Source: DASYAE01 sp036501535
GTDB lineage: Bacteria > Actinomycetota > Actinomycetes > Streptomycetales > Catenulisporaceae
Direction: 5' to 3'
DNA: 44,663 bases
NCBI GenBank assembly: GCA_036501535.1
Contig: DASYAE010000193.1
Span: 1 to 44,663 of the forward strand
Shown: piece by piece, positions 16,740 to 25,474 of the stretch
Layout: every line of letters starts with the position of its first letter
Numbering within the stretch: position 1 is the first letter of the stretch
Program-made: the position numbers and the translations under genes
The notes under the pieces: generated by a model
What the model saw: only the letters and a program-made list of their open reading frames with translations
Database searches by the model: none
What the model was told of the DNA's origin: nothing

Positions 16740-17241
16740 AAGTGCGCGGTCCGGTGCCGGTGGAAACGCCGAGAACAGCCGACGTGTCAGTGGGCGGAGT
16801 GTCCGGCGGACTAGTTATCAGAACATATATATAAGTGGCCGAAAGATTTCCGCCGGGAACCGAAAAGTCCACTACGGCGGTTCGGTCCTGGTTGACCCGA
16901 TAAACGTTTCATGCAAGCATGACAGCGGTCGAGAGACCGGGGGGAAGGGGAGCCGTGCATCTCGTGCCGGTTCCCATCGGAAAGCTGCCCTGTCTTCGCC
17001 GGGCGCTGCGATCCCGTCTGCTCCAGCACCAGTCTCGCCGCCCGCCCCACCCTGTCGGTGGCGGCCGGGGGGCGGGCTCATCGCGACGGGCGGCACCTGC
17101 AGCGACATGTTCTCTGGACAGCCGGCGCGGGCGAGCCGCGGTGCCTTGTGCCCGGTGCGACGACGCGCGGGCCGCGCGGCACTGATCCGCTCGCCGGTGC
17201 CGTCGTCCCGGCTGTGCACTCGGTGCACTCGAGGAGACTCA
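16740..17241 (+). promoter_or_regulatory. Intergenic control region upstream of the second SARP gene
   Basis: About 500 bp contain no convincing gene. They hold an unusually AT-rich patch (16810-16834, around ACATATATATAAG), the dyad-like CGAAAGATTTCC at 16840-16851 shared with the VlmA promoter region, a perfect dyad TCATGC-AA-GCATGA at 16909-16922, and a possible promoter TTGACC (16892) with AAGCAT 17 bp downstream. Such a complex upstream region suits a pathway regulator. Which protein binds is unknown. Confidence 0.5.
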
Positions 17242-18198
17242 ATGCTCAATTTCTGTGTTCTGGGTCCGCTGGAGGTGAAGTCGCCGGCGCAGACGCTCCG
17301 CGTGCGGGGCTCGCTGCAACGGATCCTGCTGGCCACCCTCGTGGTCAATGCCCGCAGATTCGTCCCGAGCGACGAACTGATCGACGAGATGTGGGGCGAC
17401 GACGCGCCGGACCGCGTGGAGAACGCGCTCCAGGCGCATGTCAGCAGACTGCGCCGCAGTCTGGCCGCGCTGGAGCCCGGCGCGGCGCGGCCCCGGCTGG
17501 TGACCCGCCAGTCCGGCTACTACCTGGTCGCCGAGGACGAGGAGATCGACGCCGCGGTCTTCACCCGCGGGGTCGAGCAGCTCGGCGCCGGCGCCGATCC
17601 GCCGGCGGGCGCAGCGCGAGACCTGCGCCTGCTGCTGGACCTATGGCACGGGCCGATCTTCGGCGGCGCGCTCGGCGGCCGGCTGTGCCGGGCCGCGGCC
17701 GCCCGGCTCGAGGAGGCCCGGCTGACCGCGCTGGAGCTTCTGCACGACATCGAGCTGGCCGCGGGCGAGCACCGCGCCACCATCCCCGAGCTGCGCGAGC
17801 TGCTCGTCGACCACCCGTACAAGGAGCGGTTCCGCCAGCAGCTCATGCTCGCGCTCTACCGGTCCGGCCGGCAGGCGGAGGCGCTGGAGGTATATCGGGA
17901 GCTGCGACACCAGCTCACCGAGGAGCTCGGTCTCGCGCCCTCGCCGGCGATGCGCGCCTACGAGCAGGCGATCCTCGCCCAGGACCCGCTGCTGCAGACG
18001 CACACCCCGCGGCTGAAATCGCTTGCGCACAGTAGTTATACGCCCAGTGGTCATACACACGGCGGCCACGCGCGCGGCGGGGAGCCGCTGGGCGCCCGCC
18101 GGGCGGTAGCGCGCGGCGCGCAGGAGGCGCAGGCCGAACCGTCGCTGCGCCTGGTGGCCGTCGCCGACCCGCAACAGCCGGTCGGCGGCGGACAATGA
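17242..18198 (+). CDS. SARP-family transcriptional activator (318 aa)
   Basis: A second small SARP. Residues 1-95 are the winged helix (FCVLGPLEV, FVPSDELIDEMWGDD, ALQAHVSRLRRSL, SGYYLVAED). Residues 96-255 are the activation domain with RQQLMLALYRSGRQAEALEVY and the typical ending TEELGLAPSPAMRAYEQAIL. A low-complexity tail of about 60 residues rich in His, Gly, Ala and Arg follows, unlike the shorter SARP at 11072-11860. The ATG is preceded by GAGGAG. The gene is followed 58 bp later by an XRE regulator on the same strand, and the pair ends at a strong terminator. It is a candidate activator for the heptamer boxes upstream of the VlmO, VlmH, PKS and tRNA-VlmJ units. Confidence 0.9.
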   Translation: MLNFCVLGPLEVKSPAQTLRVRGSLQRILLATLVVNARRFVPSDELIDEMWGDDAPDRVENALQAHVSRLRRSLAALEPGAARPRLVTRQSGYYLVAEDEEIDAAVFTRGVEQLGAGADPPAGAARDLRLLLDLWHGPIFGGALGGRLCRAAAARLEEARLTALELLHDIELAAGEHRATIPELRELLVDHPYKERFRQQLMLALYRSGRQAEALEVYRELRHQLTEELGLAPSPAMRAYEQAILAQDPLLQTHTPRLKSLAHSSYTPSGHTHGGHARGGEPLGARRAVARGAQEAQAEPSLRLVAVADPQQPVGGGQ

Positions 18199-18256
18199 GT
18201 ACCATGATCCGGCGCGGGCCGGCGCGCCGCCCGGCTGAAGGACGAGGTGGGATCAG

Positions 18257-19069
18257 GTGGCTGTGACGACCCTGGAGACGCCGCGGCAGGCGCAGTCGAT
18301 CGGAGACCTGCTGCGGCAGTGGCGCAAGCTGCGCCTGTTCAGCCAGCTCGACCTGGCCGAGCAGGCGGACATCTCGGCCCGGCACCTCAGCTTCATCGAG
18401 AACGGCCGGGCGGTGCCGAGCCGGGACATCGTGCTGCGGCTGGCCGAGGCGCTGGACCTGGAGCTGCGCGAGCGCAACCAGCTGCTGCTGTCCGCCGGCT
18501 ACGCGCCGGTGTACCAGCAGACGAGCCTGGAGGCGCCGCACATGTCGGCGATCCGGGGCATGGTGCGCCAGGTGCTGACCGCGCACGAGCCGTATCCGGC
18601 CGTGGTGGTGGACCGGTACTGGAACCGGGTGGACGCCAACCAGCCGGCCTCGATGTTCGGCGAGGGGGTCGCCCCGGAGCTGCTGGAGGAGCCGGTCAAC
18701 CTGCTGCGGGTGAGCCTGCACCCGAAGGGCCTGGCGCCGCGGATCGCGAACCTCGGCGAGTGGCGGGCGCACCTGCTCAGCCGGCTGCGCCAGCAGATCC
18801 AGATGACCAACGACCCGCAGCTGTTCAAGCTCAACGCGGAGCTGGCCGCCTATCCGTGCGACCAGCCCGAGCCGCGGGTGGAGCTGCCCGGCCCGGGGGA
18901 CATCGCCATTCCGCTGCGGCTGCGGTACCGGGGCCAGGTGCTGAAGTTCTTCAGCACCATGGCGACGTTCGGCACGCCGCTCGACATCACCGTCGCGGAA
19001 CTCGCCATCGAGTCGTTCTTCCCGGCCGACGCCGAGACGGCTCAGGCGCTGCGCGACGCGAACTGGTGA
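18257..19069 (+). CDS. XRE-family regulator with MmyB-like ligand domain
   Basis: A 270-residue regulator. The N-terminal helix-turn-helix (about residues 15-70) includes LRQWRKLRLFSQLDLAEQADISARHLSFIENGRAVPSRD split over two helices. Residues 100-260 form the MmyB-like PAS-related domain (PYPAVVVDRYWNRVDAN, ESFFPADAETAQAL), which in this family binds a small ligand such as a fatty acid. Usual length for the family. It starts at GTG 18257 with GAGGTGGG upstream. It is probably co-transcribed with the SARP before it and may tune that SARP or the PKS operon that follows. MmyB-type genes are often divergent from SDR genes, which is not the case here. Confidence 0.88.
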   Translation: MAVTTLETPRQAQSIGDLLRQWRKLRLFSQLDLAEQADISARHLSFIENGRAVPSRDIVLRLAEALDLELRERNQLLLSAGYAPVYQQTSLEAPHMSAIRGMVRQVLTAHEPYPAVVVDRYWNRVDANQPASMFGEGVAPELLEEPVNLLRVSLHPKGLAPRIANLGEWRAHLLSRLRQQIQMTNDPQLFKLNAELAAYPCDQPEPRVELPGPGDIAIPLRLRYRGQVLKFFSTMATFGTPLDITVAELAIESFFPADAETAQALRDANW

Positions 19070-19128
19070 CCGCCGGACCCCTCCGGCGGCGCTGACAATG
19101 AACTTAATACACTGAGTCGTTTCACACG

Positions 19129-19156
19129 CGCGCGGGCGATACAAATCGCCCGCGCG
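19129..19156 (+). terminator. Intrinsic terminator between the XRE gene and the PKS operon
   Basis: A perfect 12-bp stem CGCGCGGGCGAT/ATCGCCCGCGCG with an ACAA loop is followed by TTCCTTTTCC. It is the most classical rho-independent terminator in the window and isolates the PKS operon promoter from upstream transcription. Confidence 0.9.
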
Positions 19157-19210
19157 TTCCTTTTCCACCGGGTAGACTGCGTAGCCGCCGCGAGCCGCAG
19201 ATCAGAATAC

Positions 19211-19253
19211 GTATCAGCCCTGGATCAGCCGGGCGTCAGAGGCCCCGTTTTAC
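19211..19253 (+). promoter_or_regulatory. SARP box and promoter of the ACP-PKS operon
   Basis: GTATCAG (19211), GGATCAG (19222) and GCGTCAG (19233) are spaced 11 bp apart and are the same three heptamers found at 4792-4820 in rotated order. TTTTAC at 19248-19253 follows exactly 8 bp after the last. An extra AGATCAG at 19199 is one base out of register. Transcription would start within a few bases of the ACP ATG at 19263, implying a leaderless or nearly leaderless transcript. Confidence 0.8.
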
Positions 19254-19262
19254 GGTGGGGCA

Positions 19263-19580
19263 ATGGACACAGGCCGTTATCTGCGTGAAATGCGCCGGCA
19301 GGAGCGCCGAGAAGCGCTCGAAGACCTCGTCGCGACTTATATCAAAGGCCTCTTGCTGATCGAGGACGGCGAGGAGCTGCCGCTCGACCAGGGCTATTTC
19401 GACCTGGGCCTCACGTCGCTGCGGCTCGGCGAGGTCAGGACGTACCTGCAGCAGCAGCTGGACCTCGAGATCGACGCCACCGTCCTGTTCAGCCGCCCGA
19501 CGGTGGACCAGCTGGTGGACCACCTGACCGACGCCCTGACGGTCCCTCAGACGGATGGAGAGGCCTGCGATGCAGCGTGA
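19263..19580 (+). CDS. Discrete acyl carrier protein
   Basis: A 105-residue carrier protein. The phosphopantetheine serine is Ser52 in FDLGLTSLRLGE, within the usual four-helix fold, preceded by a charged helix rich in Arg and Glu. It is the first gene of the operon and its stop lies 11 bases inside the PKS gene start, so the two are coupled. A free-standing ACP next to a stand-alone acyl-AMP ligase suggests that it receives the activated acyl group, possibly an azoxy acid, and presents it to the PKS ketosynthase. It lies almost directly at the predicted transcription start and has only a weak GGTGGGG before the ATG. Confidence 0.9.
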   Translation: MDTGRYLREMRRQERREALEDLVATYIKGLLLIEDGEELPLDQGYFDLGLTSLRLGEVRTYLQQQLDLEIDATVLFSRPTVDQLVDHLTDALTVPQTDGEACDAA

Positions 19581-22500
19581 GCACGAGACCCCCGAGCCGA
19601 TAGCGATCGTCGGGATCGGCCTGCGTCTTCCCGGCGGCTGCGAGTCCCCTGACCAGTTCGACGCCTTCCTGCGGGAGGGCCGCTCCGGCATCAGGCCCAT
19701 TCCCGAGGACCGGTGGGACGTCGAGGCGCTGCGGGCCGAGGGGCCGGAGGACCGCGGGAAGATCACCACCCACAGCGGCGGATTCCTCGACCGGATCGAC
19801 CAGTTCGACGCGCCGTTCTTCAACATCTCGCCGCGCGAGGCCGTCTACATCGACCCGCAGCAGCGGATGGTGCTGGAGACGGCGTGGCACGCGCTGGAGC
19901 ACGCCGGCATCGACCCGACGCCGCTGCGCCACGGCAACGGCGGGGTCTACATGGGGGTCAGCTCGTTCGACTACGCGCTGCGCATGGGCGCGCTGGAGAA
20001 CGAGGAGCTCGACGGGCACCTGGCCGCCGGCTGCACGATCTTCTCGATGGCCGGCCGGCTCTCCTACTTCCTCGGCTGGCGCGGGCCGAGCATCTGCGTG
20101 GACAGCGCCTGCTCCTCCTCGCTCAGCGCGCTGCACCTGGCGGTCAAGGCGCTGCACAACGGGGAGTGCGGGATCGCGCTGTGCGGCGGCGTGAACGCGG
20201 TGCACCACCCGAGCTTCATGGTGATGTTCTCGCACGGCCAGATGCTCGCCCCGGACGGCCAGTGCAAGACCTTCGACGAGTCCGCGGACGGCTACTCGCG
20301 CGCCGAGGGCTGCGGGATCCTCGTCCTCAAGCGGCTCTCGGACGCCCGGCGCGACGGCGACAACATCATGGCACTGATACGCGGCACCGCGATCGCGCAG
20401 GACGGCGACAGCGCCGGGCTGACCGTGCCGCACGGCCCCGCCCAGGAGCAGTGCCTGCGCACCGCGCTGGCCGCGGCGGGCCTCGCCCCGGCCGACATCC
20501 AGTACGTCGAGGCGCACGGCACCGGCACCCCGCTGGGGGACCCGATCGAGCTCGGCGCGATCGCCAACGTGTTCGCCGACTCGCACTCGAAGCGGGCCCC
20601 GCTGGTGGTCGGCTCGGTGAAGACCAACATCGGGCACATGGAGCCGGCCTCCGGCATCGTCGGGGTCATCAAGACCGTGCTGCAGCTGCGCTCGGGCACG
20701 ATCTACCCGCACCTGAACCTCAACGAGCCGGCCCGCCGCATCCCCTGGGACGTCTACCCCGTGGAGGTGCCCACCGAGAGCCGGCCCTGGGCCGCGCCGA
20801 CCCGGCGGGCGGTGGTCAACAGCTTCGGCTTCGCCGGCACCATCGCGGCGACGGTGCTGGAGCAGGCCCCTGACAACGCTGATATCGATGCGGGCACTGA
20901 CACGGACCGTGGCGCCGCCGCGGCCAGCGGCGTGTTCACCCTGTCCGCCAAGAACGCCGCCGCGCTGCGGCGCCAGGCCGAGAGCTACCGCGCGTTCCTG
21001 GACGCGGACCCTGACCTGGACATCGCGCGGCTCTGCTACAGCGCGAACGTCGGCCGGGCGCACCTGCCGAGCCGGGCCGCCGGCCTGGTCCGGAACCGGG
21101 ACGAGCTGGCCAGGCTGCTCGACGCGGCGGCCGGGCCCGGCAGCCGGGCAGCCGGTCCCGCCGTGCGCAAGGTCGCCTTCCTGTTCAGCGGGCAGGGCAC
21201 TCAGTACCCGGGCATGGGCGCGGCCCTGTACCGGCGCCACGCGGCGTTCCGCGAGCGGATCGACGAGTGCGACCGGCTGTTCGCGCCGCACCTCGCGCAC
21301 TCGGTAAGGGCTCTGATCCTGGGCGAGGCCGAGGACCCGGGCCTGCTCGACCAGACCGGGTACACCCAGCCGGCGCTGTTCGCGTTCGAATACGCCCTGG
21401 CCGGGCTGTGGATGTCGTGGGGTGTCCAGCCCAGCGTGCTGATCGGGCACAGCATCGGCGAGGTCGCCGCCGCGGCGGTGGCCGGGCTGTTCTCGCTGCG
21501 CGACGCCGTCACCCTGGTCGCCGCCCGGGCCCGGCTGATGCAGTCGGTCCGGCGCGCCGGCGGGATGGCCGCCGTCGCCCTGCCGCAGGACCAGGTCGCG
21601 CCGCGCCTGACGGGCTATCCGGAACTCGCGCTGGCCGCCGTCAACGCGCCGGATCAGTGCGGCGTCTCCGGGGCCGTGGAGCAGCTGGAGAAGTTCGTCG
21701 AGCAGGCGCAGGCCGAGGGCGTGCGGGTCGAACGGCTCGCGGTGTCCAACGCGTTCCACTCGCCGCTCATGGCCGAGGTGTTCGAGCAGTTCCGCGCCGC
21801 GATCGACACGGTGACCTTCCGCCAGCCGGAGCTCACGCTGATCTCCAACGTCACCGGCGGTCCCGGCCGCTCGGCCCGGATGGACACGCCGGACTACTGG
21901 GTCCGGCACATCGGCGAGCCGGTGCTGTTCATGGCCGGCGTGCAGGCGGTCGAGCAGCGCGGCCGGCACGCGTTCGTCGAGATCGGCCCCTCGACCGCGC
22001 TGACCGCGCTGGCCAAGCGGTGCGTGGCCGCCGAGGAGCACCGCTGGGTCGCCAGCGCGGGCCGCCGGGACCAGCACGGCGACCTCGTGCTGCGCGGCCT
22101 CGCCGAGCTGTACACGGCCGGCGTCAACGTGGCCTGGCCGGACGTCGTCGTGGGCTGCGATCAGCCGAGGATCCAGCTGCCGCTCTATCCCTTCGAGCGC
22201 AAGCGGTACTGGCTTCCGCAGAACGGCGCGAACCGCTCCGGGCGTGGGGCCGCCGCGCACGGCGCCGCCTGGCACCCGCTGCTCGGGCGGCCGGTCCCGG
22301 GCGCCGACAGCCGGTCCCGCTCCGGCGGCGGACCGCGCGAGTTCGCCGCCGCCCTCGGCGCGGACCAGCCGTCCCTGCTGGCCGGGCACGCCGCCGCGGA
22401 CGGTCCGGTGCTGCCCGCCGCCGGCTACGCCGAGATCTTCTTCGCGTTGCAGGACGCGGTGTTCGGCGACGACCGCGGCGCCGTACGCGACCTCGTCTTG

Positions 22501-25440
22501 GGCGAGCCGCTGCGACTTCCCGATCAGGACTCTGACCCGGTCGAGCTGCACACCCGGCTGTCCGCGGCCGACCCCGGCGACGGCACCGCCCGGATCGACG
22601 TGCTCAGCGGGACCGGCGACGACGAGCTCTGGCACGCCAGCGCCACGGTGGCCCCGCCCGGGCCGGCCTCCAGCGCCGGCCCGGACGCCGCGCTGCTCGC
22701 GCTGGCCGATTCGCCCGGCGCCGTCGAGGAGACGGTTCTGCGCGAGGACGTCTACACGGACTTCCGGTCCGTCGGCCGGCACTACGGCGACCGCTACCGT
22801 CTGCTCTCCTCCGTCTCCCGCCACGCCGACGGCGTCGTCACCGGCGAGCTGGCCGGCCGGGACGCCGCCGCCGTCGAACACCTGCCCGTCGAGGTGCTGG
22901 AGTGCGCCCTGCAGGCGATCGCAGCAGTGGACGACGGCGGCCCCGCGCTCGCCCCGCTGCGGATCGGCGAAATCCGCTTGTTCCGCAAGCCCCGCGGCGA
23001 GCACCTGCGCATGGTCGCACGCGTCGCCCCGGCGCCGGGCGACCAGCGGCGCGTCGACCTGTTGCTGCTCGACGGCGACGCCGCGATCGCGGAGCTGACC
23101 GACGTGACGCTGGCCGTGCCGGGGGAGCCCGACGAGCGGCCGCAGTTCCTGAACCGGCTGGCCTGGGTGCGGCGCAGCGCCGAACCCGAGCGGCAGCCGG
23201 CCGATCGGCACGTCTTGGTTCTAGGCGGCGATCGGGCCGGAGCGGCCCCGGCCGGCGCGGCGCCCGGCATCCGGCTCTCGCACCTGGCCGGTCCCGAAGA
23301 GCTCCCGGGCGCGCTGGCCGAGGGGTCCGTGACAGACGTCTGCTGGTTCTGGCAGCTGGACGGCGGGCCGATGTCCGCCGCGCGGCTCGGTTCGGAGTCC
23401 GAGCGCAACTATCGGCAGCTGCTGGCCGTGGTGGCCGCGCTGAACGGCGCCGGGCCGGGCGCTGCGCCGCGGCTCTGGCTGGTCACCGAGCGCGCCCAGT
23501 GGCTTTCCGGCGACCAGGCCGGCACCGGCGAACAGCTCGCGGCCGCGAGCCTGTGGGGCTTCGGGCACACCCTGCTCAACGAGTACCCGCGGTATCAGGC
23601 CACATTGATCGACCTGCCGGCCGGCGCCGATCTCGGCATCCTGGCCGACGAGTGGCGCGCGCAGCACACCGGAGACTTCCAGATCGCCTACCGCAACGGC
23701 CAGCGGTATGTACGCAGGCTGCTGCCGGGGCGTGCCACCCCGGCCTGGGATGGCGGATTCGAGCTGAGGGCGCCGCGCGGCGGCGACCCGGCGGAACTCG
23801 TCCCGGTGCCGGCCGAGGACGCCGAGCCGGGGTCCGGGCAGGTCCAGGTACGCGTGCACTACGCCGCCCTCGGCCCGCGCGACGTGGCCGCGGCGTTCCC
23901 GGCCACGGACACTGCGGACGGGAGCACCGCCGACAGCGAGGCGGGACCGGTCCTCGGCTCCGGGTGCAGCGGCACGATCGTCGCGGTCGGCCCGGGAGCG
24001 GGCTTCGCCGTCGGCGACCGGGTCGTCGCCGACCACTTCGGCACGCTGCGCCGGACCGTCACCGTCCCGGCGGCGGTGGTGACCACCGTGCCGCGCGACC
24101 GCGGCCTCGACGTGGCAGCCGCCGCATCGGCCGCCCGCCTCGCCGGCGAGTACGGCCAGGTCCGGCCGGAGCCTCCGGACACTGCGGGCACCGCCGTCTT
24201 CGAGCTCGACGAAGCCGGCGAGGCGCTGACCCGGCTGCGTCGCGGGGCCACTGCGATACCCGTCATCGCCGTCACGCCCGCACCGCCCGCAGGCGATGCC
24301 GACACCGCTGCCGCAGCCACCGAGCGCGGCCCCGTCATCCGCCCCGACCGCGTCTACGTGATCAGTGGCGGCCTCGGCGGGCTCGGGCTGGCCACCGCCG
24401 CGAAGCTGGCCGACCTCGGCGCCCGGCACCTGGTGCTGGTGAGCCGCGGCGGCCGGCCGACGCCGGAGGCCGCGACCGTCCTCGAAGCGCTCGCCGAGCG
24501 GTGCGAGCTGACGCTGGCCCAGGCCGACGTGAGTGAGCCCGCTGACGTGGCGGAGCTGTTCGGGCGGCTGCGCAACGGCCCGGTCCCGGTCGGCGGCATC
24601 GTGCACGCCGCCGGCAGCGCGGGCAAGTCCCTGATCAGCGCGCTGACATGGCCGGCCGTCGAGGCCCAGCTGCGCGGCCAGGCCTACGGCGGCTGGCTGC
24701 TGCACGAGGCCAGCCTGGACCTGCCGGAGCTGGACTTCTTCCTGGTCCACTCGTCCATCGCCGCGGTGATCGGCGGCGCGACCCAGGCGCACTACGCCGG
24801 CGCGTTCGCGTTCCTGGATGGCCTTGCCGCCTGGCGCGCCCGGCAGGGCCTACCGGTCCTTGCGGTGAACTGGGGCATGTGGTCCCGGGTCGGCATGTCC
24901 GCCCGGCTCGAGGAGAACCTGGCGCGCGAGGTGGAGCGCGGCGGCATCCGGTTCTTCTCCCCGGCCCGCGCGCTGCGCACGATGCACCGGCTGCTGCCCG
25001 GCCCGACACCGGGCCAGTACGTGGCCGGCGAATGGGACTGGCCGGGCTACGCCGCGGCCGGCCCGTTGCGCAACGCGCTGTATCACCAGGTCGTCGGCGA
25101 CCGGCTGCCCGCGCCCGCCAGCGCAGGCGCCGCCGCAGCGCGCCCGGCCGTGGACCTGGCCGCGCTGGTCGCCAAGCCCAAGCTGGAGCGGCTGGCCGAG
25201 GTCGGCGCGGTCGTGCTGGCGAGCGTCGCGGCCGCGCTGCGCGCCGAGGACGAGGAGGGCGTCGACCCGGCGGTCGAGTTCGTGGCCCTCGGCCTGGACT
25301 CGCTGATGGCGCTGGAGCTCAAGACCAGCCTGGAGGCCGCGTTCCGGGTGCCGCTGCCCGCCTCGCTCGCCTTCGACCACCCCTCGCCGCAGCACCTGAC
25401 CGAGTTCCTCGACGCCCAGCTGGCGCCCCAGGCCGGGTGA
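19570..25440 (+). CDS. Type I PKS: KS-AT-DH-(degenerate ER)-KR-ACP
   Basis: A 1956-residue single-module polyketide synthase. KS: Cys181 in DSACSSSL, His316 in HGTGT, His356 in NIGH. AT: Ser628 in GHSIGE, with NAFH (727-730) where malonyl-specific enzymes have HAFH. DH: His940 is present, but the expected Asp is Glu1111 in LECALQ. Residues about 1397-1573 resemble an ER whose substrate half and C-terminal end (FELDEAGEALTRL) flank a missing NADPH Rossmann core. KR: GGLGGLG at 1600-1606 and Tyr1742, but Phe1746 in place of Asn. ACP: Ser1911 in GLDSLM. No docking domains or TE. The start ATG 19570 has GGAGAGG six bases upstream. Domain order resembles iterative reducing synthases. Product unknown; ER is likely dead, while DH and KR activity is uncertain. 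Confidence 0.93.
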   Translation: MQREHETPEPIAIVGIGLRLPGGCESPDQFDAFLREGRSGIRPIPEDRWDVEALRAEGPEDRGKITTHSGGFLDRIDQFDAPFFNISPREAVYIDPQQRMVLETAWHALEHAGIDPTPLRHGNGGVYMGVSSFDYALRMGALENEELDGHLAAGCTIFSMAGRLSYFLGWRGPSICVDSACSSSLSALHLAVKALHNGECGIALCGGVNAVHHPSFMVMFSHGQMLAPDGQCKTFDESADGYSRAEGCGILVLKRLSDARRDGDNIMALIRGTAIAQDGDSAGLTVPHGPAQEQCLRTALAAAGLAPADIQYVEAHGTGTPLGDPIELGAIANVFADSHSKRAPLVVGSVKTNIGHMEPASGIVGVIKTVLQLRSGTIYPHLNLNEPARRIPWDVYPVEVPTESRPWAAPTRRAVVNSFGFAGTIAATVLEQAPDNADIDAGTDTDRGAAAASGVFTLSAKNAAALRRQAESYRAFLDADPDLDIARLCYSANVGRAHLPSRAAGLVRNRDELARLLDAAAGPGSRAAGPAVRKVAFLFSGQGTQYPGMGAALYRRHAAFRERIDECDRLFAPHLAHSVRALILGEAEDPGLLDQTGYTQPALFAFEYALAGLWMSWGVQPSVLIGHSIGEVAAAAVAGLFSLRDAVTLVAARARLMQSVRRAGGMAAVALPQDQVAPRLTGYPELALAAVNAPDQCGVSGAVEQLEKFVEQAQAEGVRVERLAVSNAFHSPLMAEVFEQFRAAIDTVTFRQPELTLISNVTGGPGRSARMDTPDYWVRHIGEPVLFMAGVQAVEQRGRHAFVEIGPSTALTALAKRCVAAEEHRWVASAGRRDQHGDLVLRGLAELYTAGVNVAWPDVVVGCDQPRIQLPLYPFERKRYWLPQNGANRSGRGAAAHGAAWHPLLGRPVPGADSRSRSGGGPREFAAALGADQPSLLAGHAAADGPVLPAAGYAEIFFALQDAVFGDDRGAVRDLVLGEPLRLPDQDSDPVELHTRLSAADPGDGTARIDVLSGTGDDELWHASATVAPPGPASSAGPDAALLALADSPGAVEETVLREDVYTDFRSVGRHYGDRYRLLSSVSRHADGVVTGELAGRDAAAVEHLPVEVLECALQAIAAVDDGGPALAPLRIGEIRLFRKPRGEHLRMVARVAPAPGDQRRVDLLLLDGDAAIAELTDVTLAVPGEPDERPQFLNRLAWVRRSAEPERQPADRHVLVLGGDRAGAAPAGAAPGIRLSHLAGPEELPGALAEGSVTDVCWFWQLDGGPMSAARLGSESERNYRQLLAVVAALNGAGPGAAPRLWLVTERAQWLSGDQAGTGEQLAAASLWGFGHTLLNEYPRYQATLIDLPAGADLGILADEWRAQHTGDFQIAYRNGQRYVRRLLPGRATPAWDGGFELRAPRGGDPAELVPVPAEDAEPGSGQVQVRVHYAALGPRDVAAAFPATDTADGSTADSEAGPVLGSGCSGTIVAVGPGAGFAVGDRVVADHFGTLRRTVTVPAAVVTTVPRDRGLDVAAAASAARLAGEYGQVRPEPPDTAGTAVFELDEAGEALTRLRRGATAIPVIAVTPAPPAGDADTAAAATERGPVIRPDRVYVISGGLGGLGLATAAKLADLGARHLVLVSRGGRPTPEAATVLEALAERCELTLAQADVSEPADVAELFGRLRNGPVPVGGIVHAAGSAGKSLISALTWPAVEAQLRGQAYGGWLLHEASLDLPELDFFLVHSSIAAVIGGATQAHYAGAFAFLDGLAAWRARQGLPVLAVNWGMWSRVGMSARLEENLAREVERGGIRFFSPARALRTMHRLLPGPTPGQYVAGEWDWPGYAAAGPLRNALYHQVVGDRLPAPASAGAAAARPAVDLAALVAKPKLERLAEVGAVVLASVAAALRAEDEEGVDPAVEFVALGLDSLMALELKTSLEAAFRVPLPASLAFDHPSPQHLTEFLDAQLAPQAG

Positions 25441-25474
25441 TCGGACCCTGATGGCCTCGAAGGAGGAGAAGACG

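Noticed and set aside
16919..17185. An 88-codon frame upstream of the second SARP
   Set aside because: No recognisable domain, poor ribosome site and Arg/Pro-rich composition; the area looks like a control region.
19489..23211. A 1240-codon open frame antisense to the PKS
   Set aside because: The plus strand encodes clear KS, AT and DH motifs over the same bases; the antisense frame shows no motif.
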